In this document: in pieces, positions 1-7,942 of the stretch
Layout: the number at the start of each line of letters is the position of its first letter
How positions within the stretch are numbered: position 1 is the stretch's first letter
NCBI GenBank assembly: GCA_013178415.1
Contig: JABLXA010000015.1
Coordinates: 1-64,000 of the forward strand
Origin: Bacillota bacterium
Lineage (GTDB): Bacteria > Bacillota > SHA-98 > Ch115
Direction of reading: 5' to 3'
Length of the DNA stretch: 64,000 nucleotides
Notes under the pieces: model-generated
What the model saw: only the letters and a program-made list of their open reading frames with translations
Told to the model about the DNA's origin: nothing
The model's database searches: none
Made by a program: the position numbers and the translations under genes

Positions 1-14
1 GGGGGTTTGGGACA

Positions 15-632
15 ATGGCACAAGCTGCTACACATTTGCCTAGCATCAAGTACCTTGGCCATGCCAGCGTGAGGATCAAGACCGCTCAGAATGTAGTCAT
101 TTACATCGACCCTTTTGCCGGAGATGACTATGGCGAGCCGGCCGACCTCATATTGGTCACGCACGACCATGGTGACCATAACAGGGTTGATAAGGTCACA
201 AAGAAACCCGGCTGCAGGGTAATCACCCACCGGGAAGCTATCAAGAACGGCGTGTACCAGGCTTTTACAGTGGCGGGCGTACATATTCGGGCGGTTGCCG
301 CATATAACCGTAATCATAAGAAAGACGCCTCGGTCGGCTACATTTTGGAGTTTGACGGCATAAAGCTCTACCATGCTGGCGACACCTCAAAGATCAAGGA
401 AATGGCCGATCTAGCTTCAGAAAATCTCACCTACGCCCTACTGCCCATGGATGGCGTATATAACATGGGCCCTGAGGAAGCGACTGAATGCGCGGAGCTG
501 ATTAAAGCCAAATATTACATTCCCATCCACACAGGTCCCAACGGCGTATTCAGTGAGGCCAATATCGCCAAATTCAAGGCCCCAGGCAAGGTCATCATGA
601 AGCCGGGTGAGACGCTTGATCTAAAGGGCTGA
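15..632 (+). CDS. Metal-dependent hydrolase, metallo-beta-lactamase fold (UPF0173-like)
   Basis: A 205-residue protein, the usual size for the short UPF0173-type metallo-beta-lactamase hydrolases. The metal motif THDHGDH lies at residues 49-55; later ligands appear as YHAGDT (His120, Asp123) and PIHTG (His172). There is no signal peptide, so it should act in the cytoplasm. The family is clear but the substrate is not. The ATG at 15 follows a G-rich stretch that could be the ribosome site, although the window begins too close to be sure. The next gene on this strand starts over 100 bases later and is not obviously related. Confidence 0.85.
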   Translation: MAQAATHLPSIKYLGHASVRIKTAQNVVIYIDPFAGDDYGEPADLILVTHDHGDHNRVDKVTKKPGCRVITHREAIKNGVYQAFTVAGVHIRAVAAYNRNHKKDASVGYILEFDGIKLYHAGDTSKIKEMADLASENLTYALLPMDGVYNMGPEEATECAELIKAKYYIPIHTGPNGVFSEANIAKFKAPGKVIMKPGETLDLKG

Positions 633-743
633 GCCCTGAGACGGAATGTTTTGTCTCTCGGTGAGGACAATCACTGCGCGGGCCTCTCGATGCTCGAAAA
701 GACCCATTATGGCGGATATCGAACGAAGGGAGATGATGTACCC

Positions 744-1490
744 GTGACTTTCGCTGGCAAAGTCGTTATAGTCACAGGAGCCGGTAGAGGAATCGGGAAA
801 TGTATTGCCATGACATATGCATCCCATGGGGCAAAGGTCGCTATAGCGGAGAAAGATTCATCACTCGGTGAAGGAACCCTTAAATCGATAAGAGAATCCG
901 GTGGAGAGGCCATTTTCTGTCCGACGGATGTGACAAAGCCTGGGGATATTCAGCAGTTGGTGAAAAAAGCCGATGAGGCTTATCAGGGAATTGATATTCT
1001 CATCAACAATGCCGGCATTTCTATACCAAAATCTCCCTACGAATTAACCATCGAGGAATGGGATCTTGTGCTGAATACCAACCTGCGCAGTATCTTTCTC
1101 TGCTCTCGCGAGGCGGCAAAGGTCATGCGAAGACGGGGTAGGGGAGCGATCGTAAATATCGCTTCTACGCGGGCTTTCATGTCTGAACCGAATACAGAGG
1201 CCTATGCAGCTTCAAAAGGCGGGATTATCGCATTGACCCATGCTTTGGCAGTCTCGCTCGGGCCGGATCATATTCAGGTGAATGCCATCAGTCCGGGCTG
1301 GATTGAAACAGGAGATTACAGTCAGTTACGCGAGATCGATCACCTTCAGCACCCAGCCGGGCGGGTTGGAAAACCTGAAGATATAGCCAGGGCCTGCCTC
1401 TATCTCACTGATGAAGAAAATGATTTCATCACCGGAGCCAATATCGTGATCGATGGGGGAATGACACGCAAGATGATCTATGTCCCTTGA
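744..1490 (+). CDS. Short-chain dehydrogenase/reductase (SDR family)
   Basis: A 248-residue NAD(P)-dependent oxidoreductase of classical SDR length. The cofactor loop TGAGRGIG begins at residue 11, NNAG is near residue 88, the catalytic YAASK near 154-158, and a preceding Ser lies in VNIAS. The substrate cannot be read from sequence; FabG-like and sugar or alcohol dehydrogenases share these motifs. I chose GTG at 744 because AAGGGAG lies just upstream and the Rossmann strand starts right after it. The frame stays open upstream to a TTG at 651, but that stretch has no SDR-like sequence. Confidence 0.85.
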   Translation: MTFAGKVVIVTGAGRGIGKCIAMTYASHGAKVAIAEKDSSLGEGTLKSIRESGGEAIFCPTDVTKPGDIQQLVKKADEAYQGIDILINNAGISIPKSPYELTIEEWDLVLNTNLRSIFLCSREAAKVMRRRGRGAIVNIASTRAFMSEPNTEAYAASKGGIIALTHALAVSLGPDHIQVNAISPGWIETGDYSQLREIDHLQHPAGRVGKPEDIARACLYLTDEENDFITGANIVIDGGMTRKMIYVP

Positions 1491-1580
1491 GTCTTTCATT
1501 CATTGATATACAAGCTCGACCTTGGAAGTTGCGCCCGGCACGGAAGATATACGCAAGGAGAGTGACGGCAGCATGCCTAA

Positions 1581-1790
1581 GCACGGAAGAGGCGCAGATT
1601 CTCTGCTAACTGCCTTATTCCATATAATGGGGGCTCTATACTAGCTGAAGGCGTGGAGAAGGGGATCAGGAAGGGTGGAATCTCAGCGCAAAATGCCATA
1701 TTAGGCGCGCTGGAGGAGCGATTTGGTCTTGCGGGAGAAGATGCTCAGGGACAGGTTCAGGCGATCAAAGACCTAGAAACCTTATGCTAG
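1581..1790 (+). pseudogene. C-terminal remnant resembling an Rpn/PD-(D/E)XK transposase-like nuclease
   Basis: An open stretch of about 69 codons without a usable start, following a stop at 1578. The readable part is LAEGVEKGIRKGG followed by ALEERFGL. This resembles the repeated EKGIEKG tail and LEARFG end common to Rpn family recombination-promoting nucleases. The nuclease core is absent. I read it as the decayed 3' end of such a gene; a chance match is possible because the motif is short and low in complexity. The rest of 1491-1920 shows nothing else. Confidence 0.35.
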
Positions 1791-1920
1791 AGGATGCAAT
1801 TCCCATGCCATAGACTAGGCAATAAGCATGTGTTCTATGTCGCGGCTAGGAATCATGGATATGAGCGTTGTCGAGGCAATGATATAGCCGCCAGAGTTGG
1901 CGGCAAAGTAATCAACAAAA

Positions 1921-1997
1921 TGGTGCGGCGTACTAGAATCGAACTAGTGACCTCAGCGATGTCAACGCTGCGCTCTAACCATCTGAGCTAACGCCGC
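1921..1997 (-). tRNA. tRNA-Val (GAC)
   Basis: On the minus strand the sequence folds into a full cloverleaf. The acceptor stem GCGGCGT pairs with ACGCCGC, the anticodon loop TTGACAT gives GAC, and the T arm contains GTTCGATTC. CCA is encoded at 1921-1923. It is the last of three tRNA genes transcribed leftward. Confidence 0.95.
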
Positions 1998-2005
1998 ACA
2001 TTGAA

Positions 2006-2080
2006 TGGAGGCGACACCCGGAATCGAACCGGGGAATAGCGGTTTTGCAGACCGCCGCCTTACCGCTTGGCTATGTCGCC
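2006..2080 (-). tRNA. tRNA-Cys (GCA)
   Basis: Minus-strand cloverleaf with acceptor GGCGACA, anticodon loop CTGCAAA (anticodon GCA), T arm GGTTCGATTCC and encoded CCA at 2006-2008. Middle gene of the tRNA cluster. Confidence 0.95.
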
Positions 2081-2089
2081 AGATATATT

Positions 2090-2164
2090 TGGAGCGGAAG
2101 ACGGGATTTGAACCCGCGACCCTCGCCTTGGCAAGGCGATGCTCTACCCCTGAGCCACTTCCGC
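2090..2164 (-). tRNA. tRNA-Gly (GCC)
   Basis: Minus-strand cloverleaf with acceptor GCGGAAG, anticodon loop TTGCCAA (anticodon GCC), T arm GGTTCAAATCC and encoded CCA at 2090-2092. First gene of the cluster, downstream of the promoter at 2220-2248. Confidence 0.95.
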
Positions 2165-2219
2165 ACCGAATTTCGAAGAAGATTTTTGAGCCGACTAGAT
2201 ATCTCAAGTAACCATTCTT

Positions 2220-2248
2220 AGTGTAGCATAGAAAGGGGAGATGTGCAA
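2220..2248 (-). promoter_or_regulatory. Sigma-A type promoter of the tRNA cluster
   Basis: On the minus strand TTGCAC (2243-2248) and TACACT (2220-2225) are 17 bases apart, reading toward tRNA-Gly about 55 bases downstream. Position and spacing fit; the boxes are matched by eye. Confidence 0.6.
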
Positions 2249-2439
2249 GGGGGTATTGGGCAGAATGTCTATGGAATTGTGAAGGAGATATGTGCCATAC
2301 GGCGAATTTCATCCTTTGGCATGAGTTGAGAGATGAACTCATGGCTGACGAAGTATTCAAGAATATGTCGATCTGTTTCTATAGATGACCAAGCTCGAAT
2401 TTAGAAATATGAGCTGACCGTATGCGGCGTGACTGGCAA

Positions 2440-2469
2440 CCGCGCGGTGACATACCGCGCGGTGACATA
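2440..2469. repeat. Perfect 15-bp tandem duplication
   Basis: CCGCGCGGTGACATA occurs twice in direct succession; each copy contains the palindrome CCGCGCGG. It lies in the roughly 300-base gap 2249-2544 upstream of the glycerophosphodiesterase gene, where I see no gene. It could be a regulatory site or a replication-slippage duplication. Confidence 0.6.
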
Positions 2470-2544
2470 GCCGGGTTATCTTTCAACTCTGGACTTGGCG
2501 ATCTATAGAAAAGGAATATCCCGATCTCAAAGGGGGAATATGCC

Positions 2545-3279
2545 GTGACCCCAAGACCATTGATCCTGGCGCACAGGGGCGCATCGCTCGAGGCGCCAGA
2601 GAATACGCTGGCTGCATTTCGGCAGGCCATAGAACTGGGGGCTGATGGGATCGAGCTGGATGTGCATCTGTCCGGGGATGGGGAGTTGGTTGTAATCCAT
2701 GATGAAAGAGTTGACAGAACCACCAACGGCAAAGGGTGGGTAAAGGATCTCACTCTTTCCCAGCTCAAATCGCTAGATGCTGGTTCATGGTTCGATCCCG
2801 CATTCAAAGGAGAAAGGATACCCACCCTCAGGGAAGTCATCGACCTTGTTTCAGGCAGGTGTAAGCTGATAAATATTGAGATAAAGAGTGGAATTGTACT
2901 CTATCCAGGTATTGAGGAAAAGGTCTTGCGGGAAGTGGAGGCGGCTGATCTCTTGGGGAAGGTTATCATGTCCTCCTTCAACCATTTCTCACTGAAAACC
3001 ATAAAGGAAATGAATCCTGACGTAAAGACGGGCATCCTTTACATAGAAGGGCTTGTGGACCCCTGGATTTATGCCCGTCACGTGCCTGCTGACGCGCTTC
3101 ATCCGATTTTCCATGCCGTCACCCCCGAGATAGTAAATGGAGCGCATTCTGCCGGCCTTGGGGTTCATGTATGGACCGTTGACAAGCCTGAGGATATAAC
3201 CCGTATGTCGGGGTATGGTGTCGATGCCGTAATCACCAATGATCCTGGGACGGCCGTTCACCTCGGAATGGATAGATGA
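2545..3279 (+). CDS. Glycerophosphodiester phosphodiesterase (GDPD)
   Basis: A 244-residue GDPD-fold enzyme expected to hydrolyse glycerophosphodiesters to sn-glycerol 3-phosphate and an alcohol. The signature HRGASLEAPENT begins near residue 9, followed by the metal-binding IELDV and the VVIHDE motif. No signal peptide is seen, so it is likely cytoplasmic like UgpQ. GTG at 2545 is preceded by AGGGGG at 2531-2536. Its stop overlaps the start of the next gene by four bases (ATGA), which implies translational coupling with the large glycosidase. Confidence 0.88.
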   Translation: MTPRPLILAHRGASLEAPENTLAAFRQAIELGADGIELDVHLSGDGELVVIHDERVDRTTNGKGWVKDLTLSQLKSLDAGSWFDPAFKGERIPTLREVIDLVSGRCKLINIEIKSGIVLYPGIEEKVLREVEAADLLGKVIMSSFNHFSLKTIKEMNPDVKTGILYIEGLVDPWIYARHVPADALHPIFHAVTPEIVNGAHSAGLGVHVWTVDKPEDITRMSGYGVDAVITNDPGTAVHLGMDR

Positions 3280-6200
3280 AGGAAAAGAATGGAAGAAGGG
3301 AGTGGGGCGATTTGTCAAACTGGAAGGATATAGAGGCGATTTGGCGGCCGGCGCCATTTTGGAGCTGGAACGACAAGCTTGACGCGCAGGAGCTGCGACG
3401 TCAGATCCGGGAGATGGCAGCCAAAGGATGGGGTGGGTATTTCATGCACTCCCGGGTCGGTCTGGTGACCGGATATCTTTCGCCAGAATGGATGGAGATG
3501 GTTCGCGCCTGCGCAGAAGAGGCGCGGAAGACAGGGACCTATGCCTGGCTCTATGATGAGGACAAATGGCCTTCTGGCTTCGCGGGCGGGGAGGTACCCG
3601 AAGCTGACCCACGTTTCCGAAGCCGGGCCCTGGTTCTTCTCAAGGAAGGACAGGTAACCGAGAACGATACGGTTCTTGCTGAGACTACCGAGGGTGGAAC
3701 AAAATACTTCATTTGTCGCCGCATAAGCCCCCTTGGAAACCTTTGGTTCAATGGGGCCAGCTATGTTGACCTCATGAATCCGGAAGCAGTTCGATTCTTC
3801 ATTGAGTCGACCCATGAACGCTACAAGAATGCCGTGGGGGAATATTTCGGCAAGGAGATTCCCGGCATCTTCACAGATGAGCCGTGTTATCTAATGGAGG
3901 GGCATTATTCTTGCCCAGCTGTTCCATGGTCTGATTATCTGCCTGAGTATTTTGCGGACCGGAATGGCTATCGCATCGAAGACAATCTTGTGCAGCTATT
4001 TTTCGATGTTGGAGATTATCAGCGGGTGAGATTCGATTTCTATGACGCAGTGACCCGTCTCTTCCGAGAGAATTTCACCAAACAGTATTATGAATGGTGC
4101 GAAGCCAATGACCTCAAGATGACAGGGCATTTCATGGCAGAGGACAATCTTGCTTACCAGACCCAATGGATCGGCGCGGCAATGCCGCATTACGAGTTTA
4201 TGCACTGGCCTGGTATTGATAAACTGGGAAGACATATTGAGCAATTGGTCACGGTGAAGCAGGTCTCGTCTGCTGTCGACCAGCTTGGCAAGGAAAGGGC
4301 CTTCTGCGAGGTTTTTGGCTGCGTAGGTCAGCAAGTCAGCTTCTACCATCGTAAATGGATCGCCGACTGGGAGGCCGCGCTTGGGATCAGCTTCGTGAAC
4401 CACCATCTTTCCCTTTACTCCATGCGGGGGGAGCGCAAGCGTGATTACCCGGCTGACCTTTTCTACCAGCAACCCTGGTGGGAAGAGGAACGCGGATTTG
4501 CTGACTACATCGGGAGGCTCTGCAAAGCTGTGACAGTTGGGCAAAGAATGGTCGACATCCTGGTGATCCATCCCATAGGCAGCGTCTGGAGCGAGTATTC
4601 GCCGCTTCACAAGCAAAATGGTCTTCCTGTCGAGAATGGGATGTATAACAGGCCTTTTGAAGAATTGTCGAAGGCTCTGATGGCGGCGAAGCTGGATTTC
4701 CACTATGGAGATGAGATCATCATGGAAGACCACGCCCGCGTCGAGGGTAAAAGGCTGCGCATCGGAGTGCATACATATGGGACTGTCATCGTGCCGCCTG
4801 TCTTGACTCTGAGAAAGAATACATTGTCTCTGCTGACCCAATTTGCGGCTGCCGGCGGGAATCTCATCCTCATCAGACCTTGCCCCGTCCGATGTGATGG
4901 CAGATTGGCGCTGCCCGATCTTCCTGGTGCGGCTAAGCGCCTTGACAGTGTGCGGGAGGCAATATCTTTCCTTGATACGCTTTATCCAAAACGCGTGAAG
5001 ATCATTGATCAGATGACCGGCGCTAACGCAGAGAAGGTTCTTTGCCATGGACGCCGCGCTGTAGAAGGTGTTTACTTCCTGATCGCTAATACAGATGAAA
5101 AGCGCGAAGTGAGGGCAACTCTCTCTTTCCCTGCTCTCGATGGCATTGCCATGGTTCCGGCGCTCATAGACCTGAATACAGGGGATGAATATAGCGCTCC
5201 AGGGAGGGCGCAGGATGGGATGTGGACGTTTGACGCCAAGTTCGCTCCAGCGGGGAGCCTTTTCATATTCTTCCCCAGTTTGGATCAGCCTCAGATCAAT
5301 GTGATTTCTGAATCGACAATGGCGCATAGGCTACCCGCGGCTCCGCCATTCCTAGCAAGTGGTGTCACGCTCGAGGAGAAATTGGTCATGGTAGTGGATG
5401 AGGCAGAAGGGGAATGCCGCGAAAGTGTGGAAATGGCTGGTCCCAGGATCACCTCATGGATGGCGCGCTCTCTGGAGGAAAACGTCCTCCCTCTCGGCCG
5501 GGTGAGTCTCGAGCTCAACGGACAGAGGGTTCTCCAGGATGCCCCTGTAGCCAAGGCCTGGCATGAGTATTTCTATAGGGTGCCCGATGGAACCCCATTC
5601 CGGGCGGAGTATACCTTTGAGGTGGAGAATGTCCCAGAGGGTGAAGTGTCTTTCGTGATTGAAATGGCGGAAAATCTGGACCGGATTCTCTGTAACGGAA
5701 CTGTCCTCCGGCCGCTTAAGACTCGGGGAGAGATGGGAGCATTTGATCCCAGGAGAAGCTGGAAGGATGTCAATTTCACCAGAGTACCAGCCGGCAACAG
5801 CCTGCGACCGGGTGTCAATATCCTTGTCTTGGAAGGGCGTAAAGTGAATAACATAACGGGCCCTGGAACGCATCGTCGAGTCAAGGATTTCCAGGCCCAC
5901 CAGGCGACTGAAGTTGAGACTGTATACCTTGTTGGGGATTTCATTGTCCATGACTTTGATCACCGCAAGTTCGTCATCGATGGGCGAGTTGCGCCGCCCG
6001 ATGCGCGTGACCTGACGAAGAGCGGTTATCCCTTCTATGCTGGCCTTGCCGAATTCAGCAGCCGTATCGATTTTGCAAATGCTGCGCCGCCACCGGGGAA
6101 GCGAATCTTCCTTGAGCTGGGAGCAGTATCAGCTGCGGTGGTGGAGGTGCGCATCAACGGTCAGAAGGCCGGAGTTCGCTATTGGGAACCATATGTGGTC

Positions 6201-6410
6201 GAGATAACAAACCTCGTCCAGCCTGGGGAGAATCTTGTTCAGGTCGTAGCGGCTACAACCCTTTTCAATCTCATGGGCCCCAATTGGATAGCCGGGATTG
6301 AAGAAGACACAGGCGTGAGCCCCTGGACCTTCGTAGATTTCCGCCGCTACACAGACAAATATGCGCTGCGTCCGTTCGGCATAGGGGAGGCGCGGATACT
6401 ATTCCTCTAG
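3276..6410 (+). CDS. Large glycoside hydrolase, GH106-like (alpha-L-rhamnosidase type)
   Basis: A 1044-residue protein. The N-terminal half has the pattern of GH106-type enzymes: PFWSWNDKLD near residue 27, then YDEDKWPSGFAGG around 93-105, FTDEP around 198 and GHFMAEDN further on. The C-terminal third looks like beta-sandwich modules. Members remove rhamnose from pectin- or surface-type glycans; the actual substrate here is inference. No signal peptide is visible, which is unusual for a polymer-degrading enzyme and suggests intracellular work on imported oligosaccharides. It starts within the stop codon of the GDPD gene. Confidence 0.7.
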   Translation: MKEKNGRREWGDLSNWKDIEAIWRPAPFWSWNDKLDAQELRRQIREMAAKGWGGYFMHSRVGLVTGYLSPEWMEMVRACAEEARKTGTYAWLYDEDKWPSGFAGGEVPEADPRFRSRALVLLKEGQVTENDTVLAETTEGGTKYFICRRISPLGNLWFNGASYVDLMNPEAVRFFIESTHERYKNAVGEYFGKEIPGIFTDEPCYLMEGHYSCPAVPWSDYLPEYFADRNGYRIEDNLVQLFFDVGDYQRVRFDFYDAVTRLFRENFTKQYYEWCEANDLKMTGHFMAEDNLAYQTQWIGAAMPHYEFMHWPGIDKLGRHIEQLVTVKQVSSAVDQLGKERAFCEVFGCVGQQVSFYHRKWIADWEAALGISFVNHHLSLYSMRGERKRDYPADLFYQQPWWEEERGFADYIGRLCKAVTVGQRMVDILVIHPIGSVWSEYSPLHKQNGLPVENGMYNRPFEELSKALMAAKLDFHYGDEIIMEDHARVEGKRLRIGVHTYGTVIVPPVLTLRKNTLSLLTQFAAAGGNLILIRPCPVRCDGRLALPDLPGAAKRLDSVREAISFLDTLYPKRVKIIDQMTGANAEKVLCHGRRAVEGVYFLIANTDEKREVRATLSFPALDGIAMVPALIDLNTGDEYSAPGRAQDGMWTFDAKFAPAGSLFIFFPSLDQPQINVISESTMAHRLPAAPPFLASGVTLEEKLVMVVDEAEGECRESVEMAGPRITSWMARSLEENVLPLGRVSLELNGQRVLQDAPVAKAWHEYFYRVPDGTPFRAEYTFEVENVPEGEVSFVIEMAENLDRILCNGTVLRPLKTRGEMGAFDPRRSWKDVNFTRVPAGNSLRPGVNILVLEGRKVNNITGPGTHRRVKDFQAHQATEVETVYLVGDFIVHDFDHRKFVIDGRVAPPDARDLTKSGYPFYAGLAEFSSRIDFANAAPPPGKRIFLELGAVSAAVVEVRINGQKAGVRYWEPYVVEITNLVQPGENLVQVVAATTLFNLMGPNWIAGIEEDTGVSPWTFVDFRRYTDKYALRPFGIGEARILFL

Positions 6411-6513
6411 GATAAGTCGATGGTTGAGCTAGGCACATTACGGGCTATGCTGGCGCCCTGCATCATTCCATCCATGCCGGAAATACTAAGATAACGGAAA
6501 TAGTCTTTCCCAT

Positions 6514-6563
6514 GGCCACACCATCAGAAGGATGGAAACGGTGGCCGTCTATTTTCGGGGTAG
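6514..6563 (+). other. Conserved-loop hairpin element, copy A
   Basis: Arms GGCCA-(CA)-CC (6514-6522) and GGTGGCC (6540-6546) enclose a loop containing GAAGGATGGAAAC. ATTTTCGGGGTAG follows at 6551-6563. The same loop and tail, on different stem sequences, recur at 38232 and 38301. The element ends 13 bases before the deacetylase start codon, so it would lie in its mRNA leader. Confidence 0.5.
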
Positions 6564-6576
6564 GTGAAATCGGCGA

Positions 6577-7443
6577 ATGGTCAGGAAAATGCGGGGTGCC
6601 CCTGCGATATTTTATGTCATTCTCGGGATTCTCATAGGCATGGCCGGAATGATGGTATCTCCAAGGACCTATGATTCCATTCTCAGCTGGCGTTTCCTGG
6701 GAGGGTTTAGCCTTGGGAGATTCAACCCAGGATCCGAAAAAATCCATAGGGTCCCCGAGCCAGCTGATCTTGTGAAGTTATACCCTGATGTGGTGGTGAG
6801 GCAATGGGCGCCCAAAACTCCTTCCGTCGCCATCACTTTTGATGATGGGCCTGACGATAAATACACCCCAAAAATATTGGATATACTCCGGGACCACAGA
6901 GTGAGAGCTACTTTTTTCCTGATCGGTTCCAGCGCCGAAAAGTATCCTGATATAGTCAAGCGTATTATAGCTGAAGGTCACGAGATAGGGAATCATACTT
7001 ATCATCATGTCAATCTCGCCAACATGGCTCCATGGCAGGTGGTCGCCGAATTGAAAAAGGCCAATACAGCCTTGTCGCGAATCGCAAATAGATGGCCGAT
7101 GGCAGTGAGGCCACCTTATGGCGCTATTGACCCCCTTGCCGTTGAGGCGATAGCAAAGGAAGGCTACAGGGTGGTGCTGTGGACAATAGATTCTCTTGAC
7201 TGGCATGGCCTCTCAGCGGAGAAGGTGCTAGATAATGTAATGCCGGCTCTTAAGAGCGGAACCATAGTGCTCCATCATTCAGCAGGTGGCCCCGAGGAGG
7301 ATCTTTCGGGCATGCTAGAAGCCCTCCCAACTATTATCAAAACCCTTCAGTCGCAGGGTTACTCCTTCCTCACCATTCCCGAAGTCATCGAACAATATGA
7401 GGCTGAGAGAAAGGCCGTTCATGCTGGCGCGCCCGAGGAGTGA
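6577..7443 (+). CDS. Membrane-anchored polysaccharide deacetylase (NodB fold)
   Basis: A 288-residue carbohydrate esterase family 4-type protein. An N-terminal hydrophobic segment (about residues 7-25) should anchor it with the catalytic domain outside. Motifs in order are TFDDGPD near residue 87, NHTYHH near 139 (metal-binding HxxH), RPPYG, and the late WTIDSLDW and VLHH segments. Enzymes of this type remove acetyl groups from peptidoglycan, chitin oligomers or exopolysaccharide; sporulation deacetylases also look like this. The ATG follows GGGGTAGGTG at 6557-6566. The hairpin element at 6514-6563 lies directly upstream. Confidence 0.85.
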   Translation: MVRKMRGAPAIFYVILGILIGMAGMMVSPRTYDSILSWRFLGGFSLGRFNPGSEKIHRVPEPADLVKLYPDVVVRQWAPKTPSVAITFDDGPDDKYTPKILDILRDHRVRATFFLIGSSAEKYPDIVKRIIAEGHEIGNHTYHHVNLANMAPWQVVAELKKANTALSRIANRWPMAVRPPYGAIDPLAVEAIAKEGYRVVLWTIDSLDWHGLSAEKVLDNVMPALKSGTIVLHHSAGGPEEDLSGMLEALPTIIKTLQSQGYSFLTIPEVIEQYEAERKAVHAGAPEE

Positions 7444-7471
7444 CAATCCCATCTAGTAAGCATGATCGGTA

Positions 7472-7536
7472 TTGACAGATCCTCCTTTCAAACATATATT
7501 AATATTAAACGCATGCTTAATTGATCAATATTTGAG
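7472..7536 (+). promoter_or_regulatory. Promoter and possible metal-repressor operator
   Basis: TTGACA (7472-7477) and TATATT (7495-7500) are 17 bases apart, close to ideal. An AT-rich imperfect dyad (TCAAACATAT ... ATATTTGA, 7488-7535) overlaps and follows the -10 box, the usual position for an ArsR/SmtB operator. The promoter is well supported; the operator limits are a guess. Confidence 0.6.
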
Positions 7537-7558
7537 CGAGGTGGGAGGGGCGATAACC

Positions 7559-7924
7559 ATGAGCAAATACTCCTATGAAAATGGGGACATTTGCGATGAG
7601 TTCAATCCCTCTACGGACGCGGCATCGGGGCTCAAGGATGCGCTCCTTGAGGTGGCGGGCCTCTCGGAGCTATTCAGGGTTCTCGGGGATGAAACTCGCA
7701 CAAAGATCCTGTATCTTTTATCCAGGCAAGAGCTCTGTGTATGTGATATCGCACAGATTCTGGAAATGAGCCTACCAGCCGTGTCTCATCATTTGAGGCT
7801 TCTCAAGATGATGAGACTTGTGAAATACCGGAGGGACGGGAAAGTAGTCTATTATTCCCTCGATGACGACCATATCTTGAGCCTGATCCATCAGGCCCAG
7901 GAACATTTTGCCGAGGATAGATGA
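7559..7924 (+). CDS. ArsR/SmtB-family metal-sensing repressor (CadC/ZiaR-like)
   Basis: A 121-residue winged-helix repressor. It carries both classical metal sites of the family: ELCVCD in the DNA-binding helix region (alpha-3N type Cys pair) and a C-terminal DxH-x10-HxxE pattern (alpha-5 zinc site). With a Zn/Cd ATPase directly downstream, it most likely senses Zn(II), Cd(II) or Pb(II) and releases DNA on binding. ATG at 7559 has GTGGGAGGGG just upstream; the longer open frame from 7472 begins inside the promoter and is rejected. Confidence 0.88.
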   Translation: MSKYSYENGDICDEFNPSTDAASGLKDALLEVAGLSELFRVLGDETRTKILYLLSRQELCVCDIAQILEMSLPAVSHHLRLLKMMRLVKYRRDGKVVYYSLDDDHILSLIHQAQEHFAEDR

Positions 7925-7942
7925 AGGGAGCGGGGATGTCGA

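Noticed and set aside
1794-2360. Short open frames over the tRNA cluster on both strands
   Set aside because: They run through three perfect tRNA cloverleaves and have no independent support.
3996-5327. A 443-codon open frame on the minus strand inside the large glycosidase gene
   Set aside because: It is antisense to a well-supported gene, has no family motif, and its length follows from the codon bias of the sense strand.
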